Assembly: GCA_030435675.1 (NCBI GenBank) | Contig: CM059622.1 | Location: 15,376,001 to 15,440,000, forward strand | Source: Steinernema hermaphroditum | Taxonomy: Eukaryota > Nematoda > Chromadorea > Rhabditida > Steinernematidae | Direction of reading: 5' to 3' | Length of the DNA: 64,000 nt | In this document: piece by piece, positions 10,150-20,333 of the stretch | How the letters are laid out: each line of letters opens with the position of its first letter | Numbering within the stretch: position 1 is the stretch's first letter | Translations under genes and position numbers: made by a program | The notes under the pieces: model-generated | What the model was told of the DNA's origin: nothing | What the model saw: only the letters and a program-made list of their open reading frames with translations | Databases searched by the model: none

Positions 10150-10416
10150 CTAGACTGGCACCGCTGTGAGATAAGGTCGAGTGTTCGTTGGTACTCTTTG
10201 AACTTCTAAAACGCTGTAAGTGCTATCGATGTATTGGGTTGGAAAGTTGAAAGTGGCCAATTTTTGATTTGCGTCGATTCTCGTAATGACTGGTCTGCTC
10301 CCAAAGCCAGTGTGTGGGTTGAGCTCGTCGTTCATGGGCGCGTCCCAGCCTATAGTACTATAGCAGACCAAGGGGACATGCGACAGGTAGCTATCACTCA
10401 CAGTCACTAAGCCCAC
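10150..10416 (-). CDS. hypothetical 88-residue ORF, partly duplicated
   Basis: Open frame ending in TNTRPYLTAVPV. Its 3' two thirds (10150-10305) recur nearly unchanged at 14528-14687, so this is duplicated DNA. The product is unrecognised and may be an exon of a lost gene. Confidence 0.25.
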   Translation of the reverse strand: MGLVTVSDSYLSHVPLVCYSTIGWDAPMNDELNPHTGFGSRPVITRIDANQKLATFNFPTQYIDSTYSVLEVQRVPTNTRPYLTAVPV

Positions 10417-10435
10417 ACAACGACTTCACAAGGTT

Positions 10436-11209
10436 TGCTTTGAGAAAATAGCTTTACCTCAGCGTTTTGATGCGACTGTCGAGATCGCTTTTCTGAAAGG
10501 ATCATATCTTGTGGACTACTCTATGACGAAAGATCTTCCCACTTGTGAGGCTAATTCCATCTTTAATTCTCAGAGACCTGAACGTCCTTGGACGTACTCT
10601 GACAGCGATTCGGGGAACATCGAAACGATGTACCTGTCCGTGAAGACGACAGATCTCCAACTGGACATCGGACTACAGGGAGGTATCCGTTAGAGTCGCC
10701 CTTCTTTTCTCCGAAAGATGCACAAAGTTTTCCGTCTTATGACTGCGTGTCGCATCGTCACTATTGATATCGATGAACTTGAAGACTATCCGGGTGACCT
10801 CCTCGATTTACTACCTGAAGGTACGCTTCCAGGGAAGCTCGTCTTGAACACAGTCAAGTGTAATTCTATTCCACCCTTCGACATCCCAATCCGCCTGCGG
10901 AGAGCTCCTTTTGACACACTCAACGCCGAAACTCTTCGGCACGCGTCGACTCTTCGAGATAAGGACGCACTAGACTGGCTCGTGGATATGTGGTCAAGAC
11001 AACAGCGCATGTGGAAGGAGCCAATCTCGATCCGATTCGAATATCCAGCTTTTCCGTCGCATTACTACTACAAGCGTCGGAATTTAAGCCACTATCTAGA
11101 AGTTAAATACGAGGAAGATCTAGGTTTTCCCGTGACAGAGCTGTGCACAACTGTCGACAGACCGTATACCGTTTATTCTCATGACACTTACTCTTGTAAT
11201 TGCAGTTGA
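10436..11209 (+). pseudogene. broken copy of the F-box/membrane-tail gene
   Basis: This is an inverted copy of the gene at 6522-7436, with long identical stretches. It lacks the F-box (homology begins at ALPQRFDATVEI). It has an in-frame TAG at 10691 where the intact gene has Gln, and a small deletion near 11165 shifts the frame and removes the membrane tail. Three independent lesions make this a pseudogene. Confidence 0.85.
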
Positions 11210-11344
11210 AATCGCATTGATTCTTCGGTATTTGGATCCGAGGAGTAACAAAGGTAAAAGACGTCAATGAGGAAGCTACGAAGAGGAAGTGGAAGTTTGC
11301 GTGGAACATAGCTAACCGACCTGTGGATCGCCACAAGTGGTCCA

Positions 11345-11460
11345 CGTCCAAGGCTCTTCTAGCAATACAGCTCTATAGGAATTTATATCGTCAGCGCCTC
11401 CCTCGCCGTGGACCATTCTACAAGGACGGTCGGCAACGGCTCCACTCGCCATGGCGTCGG
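11345..11460 (-). pseudogene. fragment of four-TM gene (5' end)
   Basis: Encodes only the start of the family protein (MASGAVADRPCRMVHGEGG then NSYRAVLLEE) plus its upstream flank. The rest is missing. Confidence 0.75.
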
Positions 11461-12152
11461 TCGGACACACAATGATCGGAATGAGAGTGATATAACAGTC
11501 TATGGAAGATGTGATAATTTTACAGCATAGATGCACGCGTGAAACGTCGGAAATAATAGGAATGAGAAATGTAGCATCGATGATCTTGGTGGAAACCAGA
11601 GATCGGCACGAACAGATTCGATCTCAACGGTTCATAGACTCAATATTGAAAGCTGAGCTAATCTAAAGTTAGTCCACACAATTTCGCAAATATCTTGCAA
11701 AATAAAGTGTCTCGGACATTCGGGTCAACGGGAGCTTGAAAGACAAGTGTCTAAGTGTAAGCCGAATTATATCTCGCCAAGAAGACCGTCAGCATCGCCC
11801 GACCACCTGCGCCGTCCACTCAAGGAGAAGAATCGCCCCAACTCCGAAGTCTGCTCCGTCAACCGCACCGAAGACGGGACTCCACGTCGCCTGTTATGCT
11901 CCACCACCGCGCATCTTCTGGATACAGCCTCTTTGTCGCTTCGAAGCCCGCGCACATTGATGGGATAGCTGTCTTCAATTCGGACGTCGCGCTCTGTGCC
12001 GAACAAAGAAGATCAGCAGCTACTACGGTGATATATGGTTCTCCTTTGAGCATTATGAGATATCTTGCATGACGAATGTCATTGATTCAAGAGTAAATGT
12101 AATGTAAATGTAATACTGTGATTGTTTTGTGTTTGTTTATGATAGAAAACTA

Positions 12153-12521
12153 AAGGCTGGGTCATACTTCTGAGACACAGGCTGTGTCTCAAATTTTTGT
12201 TTGCGGTTTTTAAGTTTAATCTTATCTGACTTGCTGGAATGTGAGCCACGCGCATGAGTCGCGCATCACTCAGGAACAGTTCACTATAAAGATCACTCGA
12301 ACAGGAACGGTAACTCGTGAGCTGTGTTCAATTCTTTCTGTGTCTCACGGTCTTGAGACATGAGTCATGACTCACATGGTGAGACACAGAAAGAATCGCC
12401 CACAAGTCAGCAGCCTTGAATCTCATTCCAATTTTTTTGCCCGTACACGGTGGATGCATGATGCGCGACTCTCTCAAAAATTTTATACACAGCCTGCGTC
12501 TCAGAAGTATGGCCCAGCCTT
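12153..12521. mobile_element. palindromic MITE, about 369 bp
   Basis: Inverted ends of about 35 bp (AAGGCTGGGTCATACTTCTG / CAGAAGTATGGCCCAGCCTT) contain GAGACACAGGCTGTGT. A central palindrome (ATTCTTTCTGTGTCTCAC ... GTGAGACACAGAAAGAAT) means nearly the whole element can fold back. Family and target duplication not determined. Confidence 0.75.
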
Positions 12522-12574
12522 AAAGTCAATAAAATACGACATTAATTATGTGACAACGTAATACATTTATTGCA

Positions 12575-12625
12575 ATATTTGATAGTTGAGAAGTGGCCCG
12601 GCTGGGAATAGTCCCAGATTAGTCC
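12575..12625. repeat. four-TM gene 3' remnant
   Basis: GTTGAGAAGTG then GGCTGGGAATAGTCCCAGATT matches the 3' flank of copies B and C, with no coding part left. Confidence 0.6.
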
Positions 12626-13029
12626 GACGTCCGACGCCAGGAATCCGGCAGCGCGAGATGCCATCCCGAAGGTCGCCGACGCCCTGAGGACACCATAGGC
12701 ATGGAATATGCAGCTCTCGGAACACGGACTTATCTCTCCGAAGCAGAGGCCCGAAGCTGAAGCGCGCCGTCTACGACCGGTTCGACATCACCGCTACCAA
12801 GGCTGAAGCCTGCAGCAATGAGACATCCTCTGTTTGTTTATTATTCGGTGTCCTGCAAGGCTAAATGCCTTTGAGTCGTGAATAAAGTCAAGTCAAGTCA
12901 AGTCATAAAGCCATGGGACACTGAAATGTTTTCGGGTTGATCTTTCCAACGAAAAGCGAACTGAGCTTCGTGGAACACGATGGCTATGTGAATCGATGTT
13001 GCGCGTCTCGACGACTTGCTTCTGAACAG

Positions 13030-13255
13030 CAAACTAGATGCTTTGCAGTTTATAGAAAAACAACAGAAATGAGGACACAAGAAGGTCGCAGACTCGTTTG
13101 TCGCAGCAACTGATATAACATCGACCGCCCCTTTATAAAGAAGATGGAACGGGCCCTTTTATCCCTGCGTAACAAAATCTCTCAGGGCTATGATGTCTCC
13201 ATCCGAAAGGCCGTTAGGCTTTTTGCGTGTTTGCCGCCGGTAGGCTATCGCAGGA
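13030..13255. repeat. left arm of long inverted repeat
   Basis: About 225 bp are inverted relative to 17885-18112, with shared stretches such as ATAACATCGACCG, AACAAAATCTCTCAGGGCTA and GCCGGTAGGCT. The two arms enclose 4.6 kb holding four-TM copy C and several repeats. Confidence 0.7.
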
Positions 13256-13445
13256 CTAGTTTGTTTGAAGTACCTGGAGGGTGCGAATTCGCGCAGCCGC
13301 GTTTAAATCTCTAAATCCACAGAATATTTTGAGCTTGGCAACTCTATCTTCTCAGAATCTTCTTGATCGTTTATTCACAGTTACATTTATTGCAATATTC
13401 TACAGAGACGGAACAAGAAGTGTCAAGGCTGGGAATAGTCCCAGA

Positions 13446-14282
13446 TTAGTCCTTAAGGCGAATCTGCAGATCACCGCTTCGCTGAGCTTTGCAGATGTTG
13501 TGAAGAAGCAAGCCATGATTTCCAATTAGGTATAGTGCTCTAATGTACAAAGATAGAACAATGATGAAAAAGCATACTGCAACCGGATGTTTTGCTGAAA
13601 TGCAGAAAGACATCCGCCTAACAAAAGGGATCAAAACACAGAAAAAGAAAGCAACATAACCGCAACACCTGCTTTCCACAGAGTTCAAACAGTCGTACGT
13701 CTTCTCGTACATTAGCAGCACACACTTCTTCGTTCCTTTTCCTCTCAAGACCCTATCCACCTCCTTGGCAATGAAGTACTTTGATGGGAAGGCCGGTACT
13801 GAGACGATCTTCGGCTCGAGGTCTTCCTCCTCGTCGTCTTCTTCCTCCTCGTCAGATCTTTTCCCCATTAAAATGGACAAATCTCGAAGCAGCATACGGA
13901 ACGTCCACAAATGTTCGCCAGATATTGTACAGAATAACAGACAGGAAATCATCCAAAAAATAAGGAGTTCGTAGTGAGCTGGGATAAAATCAATGGGACC
14001 AGAAACGCAACAAATATAAAGGAGGATTAAGATATTAGCAAGCAGCCACATATAGATGAAGTCGACGATAGACGGATTCGCAACTCTTTCGCGATACAGT
14101 TTCTTTTCCATAATATATTCCTCTAAGCGGAAGTCGAATAAGCGAGATTGGAACTGTCCGTCAAATATCCAGTGAGGTTCTTCGACAAATACAGCTCTAT
14201 AGGAATTTACATCACCAGCGTCATCTTCTCTTTCGCCGTAGACGGTTTTAAAAGGACGTTCGGGAACGGCTTCGGTCGCCAT
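13446..14282 (-). CDS. four-TM family protein, copy C
   Basis: A single-exon gene of 278 residues from MATEAV, nearly identical to copy B (differences include ERPF for DRPF, DGQFQ for DGQLQ and CCVSGPID for CCVFGPID). Most changes are conservative and the frame is intact, which suggests both copies are still constrained or very young. The upstream flank is the empty-site version of the B locus. It carries the same four membrane segments, acidic loop and basic C-terminus. Function unknown. Confidence 0.7.
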   Translation of the reverse strand: MATEAVPERPFKTVYGEREDDAGDVNSYRAVFVEEPHWIFDGQFQSRLFDFRLEEYIMEKKLYRERVANPSIVDFIYMWLLANILILLYICCVSGPIDFIPAHYELLIFWMISCLLFCTISGEHLWTFRMLLRDLSILMGKRSDEEEEDDEEEDLEPKIVSVPAFPSKYFIAKEVDRVLRGKGTKKCVLLMYEKTYDCLNSVESRCCGYVAFFFCVLIPFVRRMSFCISAKHPVAVCFFIIVLSLYIRALYLIGNHGLLLHNICKAQRSGDLQIRLKD

Positions 14283-14689
14283 GGCGTCGATCGGACACAC
14301 GATGATCGGAATGAGTTGTTATTAGCCTTCGTTCTTTTGGAAGATGTGTTAATTTTGCAATACATATGCAGGTGTGAAAAGTCAAAGAAACAAATCGATA
14401 ATGGGAATGAGAAATTTAGAATCGTTGATCTTCGTGGCAGCCAGAGATGGGCACGAACAGATTCGATTATGAGAAATTTATTGAAAAAATTTATTCCTTT
14501 TGCTGAAACGAACTCTCTTGGACACCACCTAGACCGGCACCGCTGTGAGATAAGGTCGAGTGTTCGCTGGTACTCTTTGAACTTCTAAAACGCTGTAAGT
14601 GCTATCGATGTATTGGGTTGGAAAGTTGAAAGTGGCCAATTTTTGATTTGCGTCGATTCTCGTACTGACTGGTCTGCTCCCAAAGAGAA

Positions 14690-15760
14690 CGAGCTAGGTC
14701 GAACCGAAGCCTCAGCCTAGTCGCAGATCACACACGGAGTTGACCACGAGAGCACGGGTGGCTCTCTTTTATTAGCTTCCACAGGAAGAATGATTCAGCT
14801 GATCGCCCCGCCTGGTTCTCAGGCTTGACGCGTCTTATCAACGTGCGCGATCAGCTGGAGCGTCCCTGTGGCAATTGTTTGGGTTTCAAGCTTGAGATTT
14901 CGAAAGAATTCAATGAGATGTTTAGTTATGGAATGATTCCATTTATAGCGTTTTAGTTATGGGTTACACCCATTGTACACACCCTTACAACACCCACCTT
15001 ATGGGATTATCGTCCCGATAATCAAGATGGTCCCTTAGGGAATAGGAATTTTTAGCTTCGTGGTACCCACGAGATTGACTGGCTAGTCAAGGTTGATGTG
15101 AGTTAGGTCCGACGGATCGTGGCTGCTAGCGCTTGCACTGGGGAGTAACCATCCATGTCTGCGCAAGGGAAGAGGTTGTGAGCTGCCACAATGTCGGTGA
15201 TCCTTGAAGAGTCGCGAAGGTCTGGGGTGTCTAGAATTGTATTAATTCGGTTTAATACCTTGAGGAAAGTGGTGAACAGTGAGTCAGTGGTTCGTGGAGC
15301 CCAGTCGTCGAAGTGATGCGAGGGGTAACGCAAGTCATTGGAGAAGTTGCGGGCGATCCGACGAAAGAGACCAACATTGCTGCTGATGTGTGATAGTCCA
15401 AATGGGGCTGTCTGGTCAACATAGATTTTGTCTTGGAGGCCAAGGAGAAGGTGAAGTGTTGACTCAAGAGCTGTGAGGCCAGGAACAACGACCTCCGTAA
15501 TCTGGATGAAGTTTGTCCATGTGCAGGCAGCTAGGATGATGAGGCGGTCCTCACAGCTTTCGGGATCGGGATAAAGGACATGGATAGCTGTACCATGAAA
15601 GGCGCGGTCCCAGCCGTATGTATATGTGGGCTGCCTCAGAGGGAGAGAGCGAGGCGGCTGGTGGGCGAATGATCGCGTAGGAATGGCTGTCGGATAGTGT
15701 ACTGGCTGCGATGCCCTTAGGTACGCGATGGGCTAAGTAGATGCCATGTGATGAGGTATT
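14690..15760 (-). mobile_element. probable 3' part of an LTR retrotransposon
   Basis: Reading the minus strand, a 213-codon open frame runs from an acceptor-like TCTACTTAG (about 15742) to a stop at 15103. It is followed by about 100 bp, a purine-rich AAGGTGGG, and then TGTTGTAAGG, the expected start of an LTR (14998 downward). The would-be LTR stops at about 14690, exactly where homology with the B locus ends, so it is truncated. The ORF (TYGWDRAFHGTAIHVLYPDP..., GLFRRIARNFSNDL...) matches no retrotransposon domain I can name. I call it on position and end structure only. Confidence 0.4.
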
Positions 15761-16252
15761 TTTAAGAGGATGGAACCCATCCGTGGTGATGCGTGAGTGC
15801 ATCATGGGTGAGGTGATAAAGGAGCGGACGCGAGTTGAAGAAGGCACGACTGTCGCGCGATCTCGATGAAGATCGAGTGACTGTGTGGTGTGTTGGCCTG
15901 AGGGGCCGCGCGTGTGGGCGTGTCCGTGTTGTAACGGGGTAGGAGAAAGAGAAGAGAGTTTATATCGACGAAGAAGGATGAATCAAATTTTTAGTTAAGC
16001 GACACTCGCTTGAGGTGAATCAGTGGAGGTGTGGGTAGTCAACGTCCATGGGTTCAGCTGGAGCTCGACGGATGAAGGGGTTGGAGATTATAATGTCAAG
16101 GAGCCCTTGACTGGGTTCGTCTGCGTCGGTGCGGAGAGCGCTGACGAACAGAGAAGCGACGCGTGTATGCAAACTCGCCGACTCCATCCACAGTCAACCG
16201 TCTGTGCGAATCGGTACGAGTGAAACAGACAGACGCTCCCCGCACCGACGCA

Positions 16253-16458
16253 AAGAGATGGTCGGGGCCGCCTGGGATATATAGTATACCGGCAGGCGTT
16301 TGGCTGAACGGCTGAGCCGACGGATGAGTCGGCTGGCCAACCGGTTGGAACGGTTGACGGATCGGCTGACGGCTCACGCATGACAATCCGTCAACCGGCT
16401 CACGGATCGGTTGAACGACTAGCCGATCCGATCCGACCCTTATCCGCCCATCTCTGGT
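16253..16458. mobile_element. hAT-like MITE with GGTTGACGGATC-type internal repeats
   Basis: Ends AGAGATGGTCGG / CCGCCCATCTCTGG are inverted. The interior is a degenerate string of CGGCTGA/CGGTTGA units on both strands. It abuts the F-box scrap at 16455. Confidence 0.5.
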
Positions 16459-16575
16459 CAAGACAACAGCGCGTGTGGAAGGATCCGATTCGAATATCCA
16501 GCTTTTCCGTTGCATTGTTACTACAAGCGTCGGAATTTAGGCCACTATCTAGAAGTGAAATACGAGCAAGGTCTA
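16455..16575 (+). pseudogene. F-box gene scrap
   Basis: Matches the region of the F-box gene encoding WSRQQRMWKEP through YKRRNLSHYLEVKYE, but with indels. It is joined directly to an oppositely oriented four-TM fragment. Confidence 0.7.
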
Positions 16576-16579
16576 AATT

Positions 16580-16982
16580 TTACCTGCTTCCACAGATTTC
16601 CAATACTCGTACGTCTTCTCGTACATTAGCAGCACACACTTCTTCGTTCCTTTTCCTCTCAGGACCCTTCGACCTCCTTGGCAATGAAGTACTTTGGTAG
16701 GAAATCCGACACTGACACCGTCTTCGGCTCGAGGTTTTCCTCCTCGTCTTCATCCTCCTCGTCAGATCCTTTCCCCATTAAAATGAACGCATCTCGAATA
16801 AGCATGCAGAATGTACGCAAATGTTCGTGTTGTGTAAGTATTGGGCAGAAACACATCAAGAAAATCATATAACAAATAACCAATTCGTTTTTGTAATGAT
16901 CGGGGGTAAAACCAAAGGAAACAACTACAAGAAAGAAATGTAAAAGAGGATTAAGAAATTAACAAAAAGCCACATATAGATG
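16580..16982 (-). pseudogene. truncated four-TM gene copy
   Basis: Encodes the middle of the family protein (HYKNELVICYMIFLMCF..., acidic loop SDEEDEDEEENLEPK, AKEVEGS) with a frame break where other copies read VDRVLRG. Its 5' part is cut off exactly at the start of the palindromic element at 16983. Confidence 0.75.
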
Positions 16983-17273
16983 TGTCGTGGTGCGATGAGA
17001 CATGTATAATGCAATAGCGACAACTGCGCATTATGCAACATTGCGTAACGTCGCGCGGGCCATTGTCGTGACTCTAGGTCGTGTCTAGGATTCGGAGGCT
17101 TAGATGTTTATTGGGTGGCATCAAATAAGATTCATTTTGGGTGGCATCAAATAAGATTCAACATTCGGCGGCGCCAATTCTGGCCCGCGCAATTACATTA
17201 TGCGCAGCTGTCGCTATTGCATTATGCATGTCTCAGCGCACCACGACACCATAATTGGCGCCGCCGAATGTTT
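16983..17273. mobile_element. nested fold-back elements
   Basis: The bases 16983-17060 (TGTCGTGGTGCG...GACATG...ATAATGCAATAGCGACA) return inverted at 17186-17253. A second pair, ACATTCGGCGGCGCCAATT (17160-17180) and its inverse (17256-17273), brackets the second arm only. A 26-bp unit (GGGTGGCATCAAATAAGATT) is repeated twice at 17114-17160. This looks like one MITE with another inserted or sharing an end. Confidence 0.65.
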
Positions 17274-17579
17274 GTTAGTCACTTGTGCGGGAGCGCTCGC
17301 CGTTGGCGGTCGCTCCTATCCTATCTCAGAATCCTTAGCAAAGAACCTGCCCCATGACCACCTTCTGCTGCACCGAAATCGTTTTATGGTTGTATCGTAC
17401 GCTACGGGAAATTCTCTATCAGATACGAGTATACGAGGATATAGTGCAGATGAATTTCATATAACAAATGAAGGATGCCAGGATACATCTCCAACACTGT
17501 TAAGGTACCGTTAAGATAAAGATTATCGTTATCTATCGTATTATCTGCAAACAAGATTTTTTGTCTTTGATCTTCAGAG

Positions 17580-17645
17580 CAGCATACCTAATTAAAAACC
17601 ATGCCCTGCTTCTTCACAACATCTGCAAAGCTCAGCGGAGCGGCA
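17580..17645 (+). pseudogene. four-TM gene 3' scrap
   Basis: Encodes only NHALLLHNICKAQRSG, the last membrane segment and start of the tail of the family, and then diverges. Confidence 0.7.
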
Positions 17646-17884
17646 ATGCTGGGCAGGGGTAGGCCTATTTTAAAAAAGGTGGGCTTACCCTTATCCCAAC
17701 ATTACGGTTAGTCAAACCGCGTGCTATCAATGAGACCCCTTTATCCCTTCCCCAGCCGAAAAAAAGGATAACTGAACATTTTAACTGTAAACCGCCCACA
17801 AAGCCACTATATTTTACACTCACTCAGGGACATCGCTGCGGGACCATCGCGATGGAAAAGTCAAAGAAAAAAGGCTAAAAGTCA

Positions 17885-18112
17885 AGTAGCCCTGCGACAG
17901 CCTACCGGCGGTAAGCACGCGGAAAGCCTGCCGACCTTTCGGATGGAGCTACGATAGCCCTGAGAGATTTTGTTATGAACATGCAAAAGGGGCCATCTTC
18001 TTTATATAGGGACGGTCGATGTTATATGTGGCGCGACAAACGTGTCTGCGACCTTCTTGTGAACTCATTTCTGTTGTTGTTCTATTAACTGTAAAGCATC
18101 TGCAAGTCGTGC
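17885..18112. repeat. right arm of long inverted repeat
   Basis: Inverted partner of 13030-13255 (see there). Between here and 18520 no gene is supported, apart from a CCCGAA-rich low-complexity patch at 18366-18400 that returns at 18781-18838. Confidence 0.65.
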
Positions 18113-18521
18113 ACAAAGTTCTGTAACGCATTACAAAATATGTTTCACTCGCTCGCGATCTTTTCGTCGATGATATGCAAGAAGAACGAACGATTTCCTA
18201 GCAGGTTTATGATTGCAGCAAGTGATTCGAATTCGTGGAGAATTCGTTAGCGGTCGCTCCCCATCGTTCCAGGAAAACAAAAGTCGATGAAGCTAGGACG
18301 CTGTACGGTTTGCGGAGAGCGTTTGGGTGGCGTTAAGAATTTTTGATGAAATTTTTGGACAGTGATCTTTCGGGTACCCAAACCCGAACCCGAAATTTAG
18401 AACATTTGAATAACAGTTTTTGGCGCCTCTTCGCAGTTTTTTGTACCCTGTTCGAGGGTTCACGGCACTTCAGGCAGTTCAGAGCAGGAAATACTTGCTG
18501 GAGTTCCGCGGAGCTTGCAAC

Positions 18522-18677
18522 TTAGCCGGCAATTGATTTCGATCCGTGGCTGTAGCCGTAGTGGGGAGCGGCGCCCCAGCCATGTCTTCCGTGGCCTCCG
18601 AAGGTGAAGAAGTCGTCGTCAAGTGCCGGGGCAACGACCAAGACGGAGAGGACGGCAAGGCCATGGAGAGAGGACAT
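18522..18677 (-). CDS. 51-residue secreted Gly/His-rich peptide
   Basis: ATG at 18677 opens a leader (MSSLHGLAVLSVLVVAPA, residues 1-18) followed by DDDFF and a short mature part with GGHGRHGWG and YGYSHG. Length, leader and Gly/aromatic/His bias resemble nematode secreted antimicrobial-type or cuticle-associated peptides, but no specific family match is claimed. A longer in-frame ORF extends upstream to 18926 without extra support. CCCGAA-rich repeats flank it on both sides. Confidence 0.45.
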   Translation of the reverse strand: MSSLHGLAVLSVLVVAPALDDDFFTFGGHGRHGWGAAPHYGYSHGSKSIAG

Positions 18678-19689
18678 GGCGACTGTGGATCTGAGGAAGG
18701 ACGCAGGAGTTATATGCGGGGAAAGAATCGAAAGCAGTCGCTTTCGGACAACCAGAACTCGATGAACGACCGAACCCAAAAGGCACTCGATAGTTTCGGG
18801 TTGGGGTACCCGAACCCGACCCGAAAACCCGAACCCGCCAACTCTGACTACCACTATCGCAGCAATGCTGCACAGTTCACGTTTTTCATAATAGTTAACC
18901 CCTTTTTTAATCTTAACCCTACGCACTTTTTATCCAAATTAGTGATCATTATACTCATCTTTCTATACAGTTCCAAAGCGTGGCAACGATAAGAAGAGAT
19001 ATAGCAACGAAGGAGACGCATGCGGTACATGGATACATCGGCAGGTAACATCGAGCGCGATAAGTACGCGTACTCTCCAGGGAAGTCGTGGTAGGACCCA
19101 TATGGCGATAACACAAACTTTCTGATCTCATTTAGGTACTCTAGCACCCCTGGACGCACATAATATTCCGCGGTTTTCTTGTTCTCATCAAAGCCTATCA
19201 TACTGCATAAATTTCATTTCAATCGGCGTGGGACACTTTGTGAGGGTCCCTTGTGAGTCACCACAAGGAGCAGAAAGTAAATGAGTGCAAACGGAGTCCC
19301 TCGAATACTCGGTTTACACCGTAGACGTACAAAAGGCACCAAAAGGGACTAAAAGTTCGGACGATGACGTCAGAAGCGCGCGTTTTGCTGGGGCGAGCAG
19401 GAGCGAGCGGGAGCGGAGACGCGCGAGTTCCTCGCATTCGTCCTAGCATACACTCGGCGCATATTGTGGTCAAACTTCTCCATGGTTTCGCAAAGCTCGA
19501 AGTTCTCAGTGGCTGTCCTACGAGACACGTCAGTGGACCAGCAGCGCACAACCTCTTTGTACGATTTCAACCAATACAAGGAGTACGTGAACGACGAGAT
19601 CACCAATTCACGGCACTCGGGTCTCTTGGCAATCGAGCGCGTCACACGCGAAGCCTGAACGAAACGGGAACAGTGCAGGATTGCATGGA

Positions 19690-20126
19690 GAACTACGGTA
19701 CCGGAGGGAGCACTGTTCTTTCCGGTTTCCGAACAGGAGTTTGTGGATAAGTGATTGCGAGCAACTTGGGAGGTAGTTCTTCTTCGGTAATCTAAAAAGA
19801 CGGAGTAGTCAGAGATAGAGCCGGGATCATACCTCTGCGATCGTCAAACGACTTTTATCGTTGTCAGCAACAGAGCGCTCCAGGAGATGGAGCTGCTCAC
19901 GGGTACATTGACCATCGAACGGCTCGACTGTCGTGAACATGGACAATAATGGGCGTCTGCTGCTTCCCGATGGTACAAGCGCATGGTCGTTGCTGTTGAC
20001 AGCTGTGAACATGGACATCCTACGGCGTTTCACAGGCACGAGTGCACGCTCTTCTACGATAGATTTGCGGCTGCAATGATGCTTCGCAATGCTTCTGTCC
20101 GTCTGTTCGATGCTGCGTTGGAACAT
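19690..20126 (-). CDS. hypothetical two-exon gene
   Basis: One exon (about 20126-19833) encodes a Ser/Arg-rich stretch with two SMFT motifs (RMSMFTAV and LLSMFTTV). A 42-bp intron with good ends (GTATGAT...TTTTTAG) joins it in frame to ITEEELPPKLLAITYP...PPVP and a stop near 19694. No domain is recognised. A further 5' exon may exist near 20200. The splice signals are the main support. Confidence 0.35.
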
Positions 20127-20333
20127 CTAAACATCGCCTTAGAAATGCTGGAAAACATGAGCTTACTGAGTTCACTCAGGTTGAACCTGAAACGTTCCGT
20201 CGCGTTACGGTGCTGCTGGAAGTGGTCCTCGCCGAAAGACTGCGCAACCCTGCGGCCCATCCCTGAAATGAAAGAGAAGATCAGCGCGTTCCAGAAGGTC
20301 GAAGCTCCTTCAAAATCCTCCAGTTGTTGTTGT

